From contig OZ059899.1 of assembly GCA_964057225.1 (NCBI GenBank), positions 11,098,001 through 11,162,000 on the forward strand: a stretch of DNA of 64,000 bases, in the 5' to 3' direction. The notes under the pieces are model-generated. The model worked only from the letters and a program-made list of their open reading frames with translations, had not been told where the DNA came from and did no database searches. Made by a program: the position numbers and the translations under genes. The stretch is from Auanema rhodensis. Its lineage: Eukaryota; Nematoda; Chromadorea; Rhabditida; Rhabditidae. This document shows, piece after piece, positions 31,051-42,019 of this stretch. Within the stretch, counting starts at the first letter, position 1. Each line of letters begins with the position of its first letter.

Positions 31051-31339
31051 TCATTTCTTGATTTTGTGATGCATTGTGGCTTCTTTGATACCCATTTTGA
31101 TTTTGATTCTGATAATTTCGACCGCGGTCACCAAAATTGCGGTTCCTAGCAAATGGGTTTTGGAAATTCCAGCCTTTTTGATTTTTTGAAAATTTATGAT
31201 AATTTTGATTGTTTTGAAAGTTTGGATGATAATTGTTATAATTATTATAATTTTGATACTTTTTATTATTAAAAGATTGATAACCTCTTACCATACCTCT
31301 CCCACCATTGTTTCTGCGCGGGGGGGAAAGTTCTTTCAA
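30992..31339 (-). CDS. C-terminal RNA-binding tail of Gypsy Gag, out of frame
   Basis: A 115-codon frame overlapping the end of gag. It is rich in Asn, Gly, Arg, Gln and Tyr (repeats such as NNYNNYHPNFQNNQNYHK), typical of the nucleic-acid-binding end of Gag proteins that lack a zinc knuckle. It lies one frame away from gag; the switch coincides with a run of seven G (C on the coding strand) at 31320-31326. Its last 20 or so residues are the integrase region read in the wrong frame after the internal deletion. Confidence 0.7.
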   Translation of the reverse strand: MKELSPPRRNNGGRGMVRGYQSFNNKKYQNYNNYNNYHPNFQNNQNYHKFSKNQKGWNFQNPFARNRNFGDRGRNYQNQNQNGYQRSHNASQNQEMSNNRQRNNSTFRGNNQSFS

Positions 31340-32924
31340 TTGCGTTAACCAATAGCGCCTGAGGGTCTGCTACTTGGTTTGCAATTGATTCCTCCCAGCG
31401 AGCACTATCAACAGCCTCAGCAAAAGTTTTGGGTTTTGCTCGAATTACCCCTGGGCGTATCGTATTTTTCAAGCCTCTCAAAAATGTGGACCTCAGAATG
31501 TGATCTTTATGAGTATCACTATTAGAGAAAGCATTTAAGCTGAGGTTTCTTAACGTTTGTGCAAAACCATCAATTGATAAATCGCCTTGAGTGCTGTTTT
31601 GAAGTGTGATAAGGGCAGGGTCTTGATTGTATTCGGGACACAGCTTGGATGTTAACTCTTCTATTAGGGTAACCCAAGGTCCAGCTGTTCTGACCTTGTC
31701 AGGTAGCTCTAAATAAGCTTCCTCTGCTCTATCATTTTTCAATAGTAATGGTAAAATAGTTAGTCTTTCGGGCATCACTAAGCCTAAGGCGTTAGAAAAG
31801 GTATTAAACTTTGCCACGAAATCTCTAAAGTTACGACTTCCGTCGTATATGGGGCAATAAGGTGAGCTTAATGCGTGCGCAATGGTAGATTTACCAGCTC
31901 CCGGAAGACGTGGTGTCTCCGTCATGGTTGGTATATCCTCAGGGTATGTGCGAGATGACGTAATCCCTTTACTGCCTGAGCTTCTCGCCGTTAAGTTCTT
32001 ACCTCCCTTTTTCGAGTTACCAGATGTTGGATAACTAATGGTAGGGGCGGCTGATGAGAACCGCTTCCCTGGGAGTTTGATAACTCGACTCGTTGCCTGA
32101 GGCGTCGAATGTATTGAAACGCTTGAGCTGGGTATAGCGCTATCTGACTTATTAAGGGTTGGGTTGGAGGATACGTGAAGAGAGTTATCAACTTGTTCTG
32201 TTGTTACCTCCCCTGGAGACAAATTCAAAACTTTTATTAAGCGAGCTGTTAAAGATTTCTTACTTTTGAACTTATCAGTAGTTAGTGATAAGGGCAAAAC
32301 TTCGGTAATTTCCTGATTTGGTTCTACGGGATTATTAGAGGTTGAGCGCCTACGCGGTGTATTAGTTTTTCTTTTATTAATCTTTTTAGAATCAAGCTTT
32401 TTCGAATCAAGCTTATCAGTGATAACTGATAAGGGTGATTTGCGAATAGTGAGAGATGAGGTTTTATTAAGTTGTGAGTTTTCTATCGGAGTGGAAAATG
32501 CCTGCGGTGTTAGAGTTAGTTCAAAAGAAGATGCAAGATCGTTATCAGTATTAACTGATAAAGTTGATAAGTTTAGGTGGGGGGTGGCTGGTGAAGTATT
32601 AGAGGTTATTTGTTTTAGTTTTTGAATTTTTTGAATCTTTTTATTACTTTTAAAAGAGTGTACCTTTGGAGTTGAAGCTGAAGTTTGAATATTGTAGTCC
32701 TGAATATAGAAATCAGGGTCCTCCTCGGTGTCGTCCGGAGGTGAATACGTGCCTTCTCGAGGAATGAAGGTTTTCTCGACTTTGGGTTTTACCTCTTGTT
32801 CAGGCTCTTCAATCTGAACACTGAGGAGTCGAGTGCGGCTTCTGGTTCGACTGGCGACTGCGATGTCGTCACTGGACTCAGAAGGGTATAGAGCAGGGAC
32901 GGCCGAAGAGTATCTTCGTGCCAC
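31269..32924 (-). CDS. gag: Ty3/Gypsy Gag polyprotein (frameshifted near the end)
   Basis: A 551-residue protein starting MARRYSSAVPALYP. Residues 1-340 are low-complexity and Ser/Thr/Lys-rich with basic clusters. Residues 350-525 form a Gag (capsid-like) domain: CPIYDGSRNFRDFVAKFN, then LPDKVRTAGPW, a DLSIDGFAQTLRNL helix and AKPKTFAEAVDSARWEES. This is the pattern of retrotransposon Gag. It assembles the particle that packages element RNA. The frame leaves the expected nucleic-acid-binding tail at a seven-base homopolymer (31320-31326), either a mutation, a sequencing error or a frameshift site. It lies on the same strand as the integrase fragment and LTR2, so it most likely belongs to that element. 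Confidence 0.8.
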   Translation of the reverse strand: MARRYSSAVPALYPSESSDDIAVASRTRSRTRLLSVQIEEPEQEVKPKVEKTFIPREGTYSPPDDTEEDPDFYIQDYNIQTSASTPKVHSFKSNKKIQKIQKLKQITSNTSPATPHLNLSTLSVNTDNDLASSFELTLTPQAFSTPIENSQLNKTSSLTIRKSPLSVITDKLDSKKLDSKKINKRKTNTPRRRSTSNNPVEPNQEITEVLPLSLTTDKFKSKKSLTARLIKVLNLSPGEVTTEQVDNSLHVSSNPTLNKSDSAIPSSSVSIHSTPQATSRVIKLPGKRFSSAAPTISYPTSGNSKKGGKNLTARSSGSKGITSSRTYPEDIPTMTETPRLPGAGKSTIAHALSSPYCPIYDGSRNFRDFVAKFNTFSNALGLVMPERLTILPLLLKNDRAEEAYLELPDKVRTAGPWVTLIEELTSKLCPEYNQDPALITLQNSTQGDLSIDGFAQTLRNLSLNAFSNSDTHKDHILRSTFLRGLKNTIRPGVIRAKPKTFAEAVDSARWEESIANQVADPQALLVNAIERTFPPAQKQWWERYGKRLSIF

Positions 32925-33339
32925 TTTGGAATCACTCTTGGTTTGGAAAAACCGCGAGTGTTTCGTTATATGGGGGATGTTGACGTTGAATGAGTGACAA
33001 GAAATTCAGGTCGGTTATAGGGAAAAGTAAGAAAAGTTTGAAGATTGAGACGTGGCGTCTTTCGCCGAGAATCGTTATTAGATGAGAAAGAGTTTTAAAA
33101 TCTTGGCCTGAGATCTGGCTCCGCCTATCTACCGTATTCTCTTTTCTTTATTCTTTTTCACAGATGTTCATCAATTATAAATTTTGTTGGTCTTCGCTCT
33201 TTCCAGCCTCAATCTTAATACTTTACTCTAATTGAATTCTTGAAAGTATGAGAGAGATTTTCAGTCGTTTTATGTCCCCTTTTTATGCATAAGATTCTTT
33301 ATATTTGTAGAGCTGAAGAAGGAAAAAAAAAATCAAAGA
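32925..33339. other. Spacer between divergent gag and a small gene
   Basis: No LTR or primer-binding site recognised. It separates gag (minus strand) from the 33340 gene (plus strand) and would hold both promoters or the gag leader. Confidence 0.4.
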
Positions 33340-33882
33340 ATGGCTTATGAAGGTCTATCGGGAATGACTTTTGTCTTGAGAAAGCTGTACGCTGACCTCG
33401 TCTTGTATGATCAAGACGAAGTGTTAGCTTATAGGCCTCACCCAGACATGATTAAGATGGTTGGTTAAAACAAAGAAACATGTTATATTAATAATAATAA
33501 AAAAAAAATTTAGTTTATCGAGGATTTAAAAATGCATTATCTGGGGAGGGGATTAGTGAATTTCTCCCTAATGCAAGAAATAGCGGATGAGGTTGCAGCT
33601 ATTGGGCGATGGTGCCTCACCGATTTGTGTGCGCATTGGTATGAAAACCCCAATTTAATCGCATCCCCTTGGAATTGGTATGAGCATAAGCCTCATGATT
33701 TTTATGATTATATGTCTAAAATTTTGTTTAAAATTTATTTGTTTTATGAACAGTCTCCTATGGGCTTATTGCTAAGGACCTCTGCGGATTCAGTGTATTC
33801 GCAGTATTTAGAGCCTAGCAATGAGCCCATCTCACAGCCTATAGAATTTGTGAGACAGTTGCATTTTAAATGGGGCTTTTAA
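33340..33882 (+). CDS. Probable two-exon gene, 162 residues, function unknown
   Basis: Exon 1 is 33340-33459 and exon 2 is 33514-33882. The intron of 54 nt (33460-33513) begins GTTGGT and ends TTTAG. Without splicing exon 1 meets a stop after 42 codons; with splicing the frame runs on for 122 more codons. The product is rich in Tyr, Leu, Trp and acidic residues, with no signal peptide, membrane segment or motif I recognise. Blocks such as AAIGRWCLTDLCAHW and WNWYEHKPHDFYDYM look like a folded globular protein. An AATAAA lies at 33898-33903. It runs opposite to gag. It could be a captured host gene, a viral insertion or an antisense accessory gene of the retroelement. Confidence 0.6.
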
Positions 33883-33897
33883 CAATTGTTTTATATA

Positions 33898-33903
33898 TAA
33901 TAA
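33898..33903 (+). terminator. Poly(A) signal of the 33340 gene
   Basis: AATAAA 15 nt after the stop codon, followed by a T-rich stretch. Confidence 0.45.
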
Positions 33904-34524
33904 ATACTTAATTTCACTCATTTGTTCTCTCTCTCTTTTTTTTTTCATAACACAAACTTTGGTCGAGCTTATTAATAAAGAAGGAGTGCGTGCGCCTTGG
34001 GAAAATGGCTCATGTGCACGTTGATTATTAAAAGCCGTGGGCGATTCTTTTCCGGAATGATTTTGGCATGCTAATGAGATTCCAAGAATATTTAAAAAAG
34101 ATTGCTCATTTTACTAATGGACTGAGACCAAAGCTCGTTTATAAAACGCAATTTTTTTTCCTTTAAATCATTTTACTAATTTATAGAATATTACAATATG
34201 AAGACTACGGTAGGTGTGTGGGAATATCTTATGATGTTAGCAACAAAAATGAGCTGAGGAAGGTGACACATTCTACGGAGAAGAAAACATCCGTAGCCCA
34301 TGTGCTTTCGCCAAAATGACCTGACAGGCAATAAAATTTGTGCCAGGATTTTTCGGACTAGTGTGGTCTATTCCTACAATCAAAAAAAAATAAAAACCGA
34401 ATAACGGCTCCCGCAAAAATATTTAGTTAGCATGCTGTTTTACGCCTGAATTTAACTTTCAAATCTCTAGTCCTGACCACAATAAAATATTAAACTTTGT
34501 GCGCTTTCAAAATTTCATTCTAAC
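33904..34524. other. Non-coding sequence up to the junction with the array
   Basis: No gene or LTR recognised. Array homology resumes at about 34525 with TTCTCAATTCCGA. A 5' LTR2 for the gag element would be expected here and is absent, so the element is broken at this end. Confidence 0.5.
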
Positions 34525-34668
34525 TTCTCAATTCCGATGTGGCGTTATACCGCAAGTGTATAGTATGGTTGGAAGTAAAACACAAAGCGAATATGTAGAA
34601 AAAGGTTTATTGATGAATTAACAAGACAAGCACGGAATAGAATCACTGACTGCGAACGTGGAAAAATG

Positions 34669-35034
34669 CGTTCCATTATGCTCCTACGTATATTGAACAG
34701 ACCATTGTAGTCTGCTCAACTACGCGTATAGTATTCCATAAGTGTAGCGGTATGGAAACAGAGCATAAGGATTACATAAGATAAGGAAATATATAGGTTT
34801 ATTATACACAATACAATATCATTACAATACAATAACACAAGTATAAAGTAAACTACATTTACAAGACAAAGACTAATATATAAGATTAACTAAGTTAGAT
34901 GCAAACCGTCCATGGGCTTGAAAAGGGGCGAACTCCCGAATAGGGGCATGAGGGTAGGCGGTGCCATTCCTCATTCCTCTAGTCGGTCTGGCTCTAACCC
35001 TGCAGTTACATATATAGAGTCTCCGAATGGAACG
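34669..35034 (-). mobile_element. Solo LTR2 inside LTR1
   Basis: Full 366 bp with AATG on both sides (34665-34668 and 35035-35038). It differs from the other LTR2 copies at a few sites, for example two in the stretch just before position 34920, so it predates the 5-kb duplication or has diverged separately. Confidence 0.85.
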
Positions 35035-35149
35035 AATGTAAGACTGTCCTCCGTTGTTGGGCGGTCTTCTGAAATAAACTGTTACTTATGCCACATGTTA
35101 ACACATATGTTATGCATATGTGTTTTGATCTAGTTACAAAGGAAGGATA

Positions 35150-35150
35150 T

Positions 35151-35198
<48 letters not shown>
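35150..35198. repeat. (GA)n microsatellite in LTR1
   Basis: An expanded GA run in the nested LTR1 copy. Comparable runs occur in each full LTR1 (near 11158, 14580, 21745, 26765 and 51726) with different lengths. Confidence 0.85.
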
Positions 35199-35202
<4 letters not shown>

Positions 35203-35787
35203 ATATATATAGAGAGAGATAGAGATAACAAAAACAAAACCTACTCGCTTATCGCGACATCCGATTCATTAACTAGATCGTGGTCAGCATTTTACAACAT
35301 TGATAAAATAGAAACTGAGAAAAAAACATCAACAAATGACACTATTAACTTGGTTTTTTGAACAGCTTTTTTATATTTCTTTTTTCACTATGAGAGAACT
35401 TATATTAATTGCTTTTTCAAAATTTTCCATTTTTAACATTATACATCTTGACTATCACACATTGAGAACAACAGTTGGCAATGTTGGTTGTCACGTCATA
35501 TTTCATGCAGTTAGATTTTCAGACACATTAATACCTTTGACCATTCTTCTTATGAGTTTTGTAACGATAGATCGTAATAGGAAATGAATTGCTATAATAT
35601 GAAAAAATACAAGACATAGTCAACATTGATTTCCGAAAATAGTATCATGTTTGCTTGTTATTCAATTAGAACACTTATTTTTTGATTGTTTTCTTGAAAT
35701 ATTCTTTTTTTTTCTTTAACAAAGTTATGACTGAGATCAAAATTTGAACTTACTTTTGAACAATTAAACAGAAATACAAAAAATATT

Positions 35788-35861
35788 TGCGGCCAGCAGG
35801 GGTCGAACCTGCGACCTTGGGCTTATTAGACCCACGCTCTAACCGACTGAGCTATGGCGGC
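35788..35861 (-). tRNA. tRNA-Ile(AAT), array copy 26, acceptor variant
   Basis: G70C acceptor mismatch. Confidence 0.85.
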
Positions 35862-36454
35862 TACGAAAGTACGAAATAACAAAGCGCTGATTATAGGAAA
35901 CGTGAATGAATGCAGATATTCTCAATTCCGATTCATTAACTAGATCGTGGTCAGCATTTTACAACATTGATAAAATAGAAACTGAGAAAAAAACATCAAC
36001 AAATGACACTATTAACTTGGTTTTTTGAACAGCTTTTTTATATTTCTTTTTTCACTATGAGAGAACTTATATTAATTGCTTTTTCAAAATTTTCCATTTT
36101 TAACATTATACATCTTGACTATCACACATTGAGAACAACAGTTGGCAATGTTGGTTGTCACGTCATATTTCATGCAGTTAGATTTTCAGACACATTAATA
36201 CCTTTGACCATTCTTCTTATGAGTTTTGTAACGATAGATCGTAATAGGAAATGAATTGCTATAATATGAAAAAATACAAGACATAGTCAACATTGATTTC
36301 CGAAAATAGTATCATGTTTGCTTGTTATTCAATTAGAACACTTATTTTTTGATTGTTTTCTTGAAATATTCTTTTTTTTTCTTTAACAAAGTTATGACTG
36401 AGATCAAAATTTGAACTTACTTTTGAACAATTAAACAGAAATACAAAAAATATT

Positions 36455-36528
36455 TGCGGCCAGCAGGGGTCGAACCTGCGACCTTGGGCTTATTAGACCC
36501 ACGCTCTAACCGACTGAGCTATGGCGGC
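36455..36528 (-). tRNA. tRNA-Ile(AAT), array copy 27, acceptor variant
   Basis: G70C acceptor mismatch; flanks identical in character to the preceding copy. Confidence 0.85.
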
Positions 36529-37121
36529 TACGAAAGTACGAAATAACAAAGCGCTGATTATAGGAAACGTGAATGAATGCAGATATTCTCAATTCCGATT
36601 CATTAACTAGATCGTGGTCAGCATTTTACAACATTGATAAAATAGAAACTGAGAAAAAAACATCAACAAATGACACTATTAACTTGGTTTTTTGAACAGC
36701 TTTTTTATATTTCTTTTTTCACTATGAGAGAACTTATATTTATTGCTTTTTCAAAATTTTCCATTTTTAACATAATACATCTTGACTATCACACATTGAG
36801 AACAACAGTTGGCAATGTTGGTTGTCACGTCATATTTCATGCAGTTAGATTTTCAGACACATTAATACCTTTGACCATTCTTCTTATGAGTTTTGTAACG
36901 ATAGATCGTAATAGGAAATGAATTGGTATAATATGAAAAAATACAAGACATAGTCAACATTGATTTCCCCAAATAGTATCATGTTTGCTTGTTATTCAAT
37001 TAGAACACTTATTTTTTGATTGTTTTCTTGAAATATTCTTTTTTTTTCTTTAACAAAGTTATGACTGAGATCAAAATTTGAACTTACTTTTGAACAATTA
37101 AACAGAAATTTAAAAAATATT

Positions 37122-37195
37122 TGCCGCCAGCAGGGGTCGAACCTGCGACCTTGGGCTTATTAGACCCACGCTCTAACCGACTGAGCTATGGCGGC
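37122..37195 (-). tRNA. tRNA-Ile(AAT), array copy 28
   Basis: Consensus sequence. Confidence 0.95.
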
Positions 37196-37788
37196 TACGA
37201 AAGTACGAAATAACAAAGCGTTGATTATAGGAAACGTGAATGAATGCAGATATTCTCAATTCCGATTCATTAACTAGATCGCGGTCAGCATTTTACAACA
37301 TTGATAAAATAGAAACTGAGAAAAAAACATCAACAAATGACACTATTAACTTGGTTTTTTGAACAGCTTTTTTATATTTCTTTTTTCACTATGAGAGAAC
37401 TTATATTTATTGCTTTTTCAAAATTTTCCATTTTTAACATTATACATCTTGACTATCACACATTGAGAACAACAGTTGGCAATGTTGGTTGTCACGTCAT
37501 ATTTCATGCAGTTAGATTTTCAGACACATTAATACCTTTGACCATTCTTCTTATGAGTTTTGTAACGATAGATCGTAATAGGAAATGAATTGCTATAATA
37601 TGAAAAAATACAAGACATAGTCAACATTGATTTCCCCAAATAGTATCATGTTTGCTTGTTATTCAACTAGAACACTTTTTTTTTGATTGTTTTCTTCAAA
37701 TATTCTTTTTTTTTCTTTAACAAAGTTATGACTGAGATCAAAATTTGAACTTACTTTTGAACAATTAAACAGAAATTTAAAAAATATT

Positions 37789-37862
37789 TGCGGCCAGCAG
37801 GGGTCGAACCTGCGACCTTGGGCTTATTAGACCCACGCTCTAACCGACTGAGCTATGGCGGC
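37789..37862 (-). tRNA. tRNA-Ile(AAT), array copy 29, acceptor variant
   Basis: G70C, here with the 3' flank otherwise linked to consensus copies, suggesting exchange between variants. Confidence 0.85.
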
Positions 37863-38455
37863 TACGAAAGTACGAAATAACAAAGCGCTGATTATAGGAA
37901 ACGTGAATGAATGCAGATATTCTCAATTCCGATTCATTAACTAGATCGTGGTCAGCATTTTACAACATTGATAAAATAGAAACTGAGAAAAAAACATCAA
38001 CAAATGACACTATTAACTTGGTTTTTTGAACAGCTTTTTTATATTTCTTTTTTCACTATGAGAGAACTTATATTTATTGCTTTTTCAAAATTTTCCATTT
38101 TTAACATAATACATCTTGATTATCACACATTGAGAACAACAGTTGGCAATGTTGGTTGTCACGTCATATTTCATGCAGTTAGATTTTCAGACACATTAAT
38201 ACCTTTGACCATTCTTCTTATGAGTTTTGTAACGATAGATCGTAATAGGAAATGAATTGGTATAATATGAAAAAATACAAGACATAGTCAACATTGATTT
38301 CCCCAAATAGTATCATGTTTGCTTGTTATTCAATTAGAACACTTATTTTTTGATTGTTTTCTTGAAATATTCTTTTTTTTTCTTTAACAAAGTTATGACT
38401 GAGATCAAAATTTGAACTTACTTTTGAACAATTAAACAGAAATTTAAAAAATATT

Positions 38456-38529
38456 TGCCGCCAGCAGGGGTCGAACCTGCGACCTTGGGCTTATTAGACC
38501 CACGCTCTAACCGACTGAGCTATGGCGGC
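38456..38529 (-). tRNA. tRNA-Ile(AAT), array copy 30
   Basis: Consensus sequence. Confidence 0.95.
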
Positions 38530-39122
38530 TACGAAAGTACGAAATAACAAAGCGTTGATTATAGGAAACGTGAATGAATGCAGATATTCTCAATTCCGAT
38601 TCATTAACTAGATCGCGGTCAGCATTTTACAACATTGATAAAATAGAAACTGAGAAAAAAACATCAACAAATGACACTATTAACTTGGTTTTTTGAACAG
38701 CTTTTTTATATTTCTTTTTTCACTATGAGAGAACTTATATTTATTGCTTTTTCAAAATTTTCCATTTTTAACATAATACATCTTGACTATCACACATTGA
38801 GAACAACAGTTGGCAATGTTGGTTGTCACGTCATATTTCATGCAGTTAGATTTTCAGACACATTAATACCTTTGACCATTCTTCTTATGAGTTTTGTAAC
38901 GATAGATCGTAATAGGAAATGAATTGGTATAATATGAAAAAATACAAGACATAGTCAACATTGATTTCCCCAAATAGTATCATGTTTGCTTGTTATTCAA
39001 TTAGAACACTTATTTTTTGATTGTTTTCTTGAAATATTCTTTTTTTTTCTTTAACAAAGTTATGACTGAGATCAAAATTTGAACTTACTTTTGAACAATT
39101 AAACAGAAATTTAAAAAATATT

Positions 39123-39196
39123 TGCCGCCAGCAGGGGTCGAACCTGCGACCTTGGGCTTATTAGACCCACGCTCTAACCGACTGAGCTATGGCGGC
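39123..39196 (-). tRNA. tRNA-Ile(AAT), array copy 31
   Basis: Consensus sequence. Confidence 0.95.
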
Positions 39197-39789
39197 TACG
39201 AAAGTACGAAATAACAAAGCGCTGATTATAGGAAACGTGAATGAATGCAGATATTCTCAATTCCGATTCATTAACTAGATCGTGGTCAGCATTTTACAAC
39301 ATTGATAAAATAGAAACTGAGAAAAATACATCAACAAATGACACTATTAACTTGGTTTTTTGAACAGCTTTTTTATATTTCTTTTTTCACTATGAGAGAA
39401 CTTATATTTATTGCTTTTTCAAAATTTTCCATTTTTAACATTATACATCTTGACTATCACACATTGAGAACAACAGTTGGCAATGTTGGTTGTCACGTCA
39501 TATTTCATGCAGTTAGATTTTCAGACACATTAATACCTTTGACCATTCTTCTTATGAGTTTTGTAACAATAGATCGTAATAGGAAATGAATTGCTATAAT
39601 ATGAAAAAATACAAGACATAGTCAACATTGATTTCCGAAAATAGTATCATGTTTGCTTGTTATTCAATTAGAACACTTATTTTTTGATTGTTTTCTTGAA
39701 ATATTCTTTTTTTTTCTTTAACAAAGTTATGACTGAGATCAAAATTTGAACTTACTTTTGAACAATTAAACAGAAATACAAAAAATATT

Positions 39790-39863
39790 TGCGGCCAGCA
39801 GGGGTCAAACCTGCGACCTTGGGCTTATTAGACCCACGCTCTAACCGACTGAGCTATGGCGGC
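39790..39863 (-). tRNA. tRNA-Ile(AAT), array copy 32, likely inactive
   Basis: G70C plus C56T, which alters the invariant T-loop C and the B box. Same double variant at 44614. Confidence 0.78.
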
Positions 39864-40456
39864 TACGAAAGTACGAAATAACAAAGCGCTGATTATAGGA
39901 AACGTGAATGAATGCAGATATTCTCAATTCCGATTCATTAACTAGATCGTGGTCAGCATTTTACAACATTGATAAAATAGAAACTGAGAAAAAAACATCA
40001 ACAAATGACACTATTAACTTGGTTTTTTGAACAGCTTTTTTATATTTCTTTTTTCACTATGAGAGAACTTATATTTATTGCTTTTTCAAAATTTTCCATT
40101 TTTAACATAATACATCTTGACTATCACACATTGAGAACAACAGTTGGCAATGTTGGTTGTCACGTCATATTTCATGCAGTTAGATTTTCAGACACATTAA
40201 TACCTTTGACCATTCTTCTTATGAGTTTTGTAACGATAGATCGTAATAGGAAATGAATTGCTATAATATGAAAAAATACAAGACATAGTCAACATTGATT
40301 TCCCCAAATAGTATCATGTTTGCTTGTTATTCAATTAGAACACTTATTTTTTGATTGTTTTCTTGAAATATTCTTTTTTTTTCTTTAACAAAGTTATGAC
40401 TGAGATCAAAATTTGAACTTACTTTTGAACAATTAAACAGAAATTTAAAAAATATT

Positions 40457-40530
40457 TGCCGCCAGCAGGGGTCGAACCTGCGATCTTGGGCTTATTAGAC
40501 CCACGCTCTAACCGACTGAGCTATGGCGGC
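40457..40530 (-). tRNA. tRNA-Ile(AAT), array copy 33, variant
   Basis: G46A in the variable loop; stems intact. Shared with the copy at 45281. Confidence 0.9.
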
Positions 40531-40867
40531 TACGAAAGTACGAAATAACAAAGCGCTGATTATAGGAAACGTGAATGAATGCAGATATTCTCAATTCCGA
40601 TTCATTAACTAGATCGTGGTCAGCATTTTACAACATTGATAAAATAGAAACTGAGAAAAAAACATCAACAAATGACACTATTAACTTGGTTTTTTTAACA
40701 GCTTTTTTATATTTCTTTTTTCACTATGAGAGAACTTATATTTATTGCTTTTTCAAAATTTTCCATTTTTAACATTATACATCTTGACTATCACACATTG
40801 AGAACAACAGTTGGCAATGTTGGTTGTCACGTCATATTTCATGAAAAACAGAAATTTAAAAAATATT

Positions 40868-40941
40868 TGCCGCCAGCAGGGGTCGAACCTGCGACCTTGG
40901 GCTTATTAGACCCACGCTCTAACCGACTGAGCTATGGCGGC
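40868..40941 (-). tRNA. tRNA-Ile(AAT), array copy 34
   Basis: Consensus; short unit. Confidence 0.95.
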
Positions 40942-41278
40942 TACGAAAGTACGAAATAACAAAGCGCTGATTATAGGAAACGTGAATGAATGCAGATATT
41001 CTCAATTCCGATTCATTAACTAGATCGTGGTCAGCATTTTACAACATTGATAAAATAGAAACTGAGAAAAAAACATCAACAAATGACACTATTAACTTGG
41101 TTTTTTTAACAGCTTTTTTATATTTCTTTTTTCACTATGAGAGAACTTATATTTATTGCTTTTTCAAAATTTTCCATTTTTAACATTATACATCTTGACT
41201 ATCACACATTGAGAACAACAGTTGGCAATGTTGGTTGTCACGTCATATTTCATGAAAAACAGAAATTTAAAAAATATT

Positions 41279-41352
41279 TGCCGCCAGCAGGGGTCGAACC
41301 TGCGACCTTGGGCTTATTAGACCCACGCTCTAACCGACTGAGCTATGGCGGC
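41279..41352 (-). tRNA. tRNA-Ile(AAT), array copy 35
   Basis: Consensus; second of two adjacent short units. Confidence 0.95.
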
Positions 41353-41945
41353 TACGAAAGTACGAAATAACGAAGCGCTGATTATAGGAAACGTGAATGA
41401 ATGCAGATATTCTCAATTCCGATTCATTAACTAGATCGTGGTCAGCATTTTACAACATTGATAAAATAGAAACTGAGAAAAAAACATCAACAAATGACAC
41501 TATTAACTTGGTTTTTTGAACAGCTTTTTTATATTTCTTTTTTCACTATGAGAGAACTTATATTTATTGCTTTTTCAAAATTTTCCATTTTTAACATAAT
41601 ACATCTTGACTATCACACATTGAGAACAACAGTTGGCAATGTTGGTTGTCACGTCATATTTCATGCAGTTAGATTTTCAGACACATTAATACCTTTGACC
41701 ATTCTTCTTATGAGTTTTGTAACAATAGATCGTAATAGGAAATGAATTGCTATAATATGAAAAAATACAAGACATAGTCAACATTGATTTCCGAAAATAG
41801 TATCATGTTTGCTTGTTATTCAATTAGAACACTTATTTTTTGATTGTTTTCTTGAAATATTCTTTTTTTTTCTTTAACAAAGTTATGACTGAGATCAAAA
41901 TTTGAACTTACTTTTGAACAATTAAACAGAAATACAAAAAATATT

Positions 41946-42019
41946 TGCGGCCAGCAGGGGTCGAACCTGCGACCTTGGGCTTATTAGACCCACGCTCTAA
42001 CCGACTGAGCTATGGCGGC
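41946..42019 (-). tRNA. tRNA-Ile(AAT), array copy 36, acceptor variant
   Basis: G70C acceptor mismatch. Confidence 0.85.

Larger units (their letters stand above)
26071..31072. repeat. 5,002-bp segmental duplication, right copy
   Basis: Begins in array sequence at TATAGGAAAC and ends inside the gag reading frame. Right of 31072 the Gypsy element continues, so this copy is in the parental context. Confidence 0.9.
34538..35259 (+). mobile_element. LTR1 split by a solo LTR2 (nested LTRs)
   Basis: LTR1 left part is 34538-34668 and right part 35035-35259. LTR2 sits between them, flanked by AATG on both sides. Without LTR2 and one AATG the LTR1 would be 352 bp, the excess over 332 being a longer GA tract. 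Confidence 0.87.

Noticed and set aside
31269-32924. P-loop-like string GAGKST in Gag
   Set aside because: The Walker A spacing (Gly or Ala five residues before GK) is not met and Gag proteins are not ATPases; chance match.
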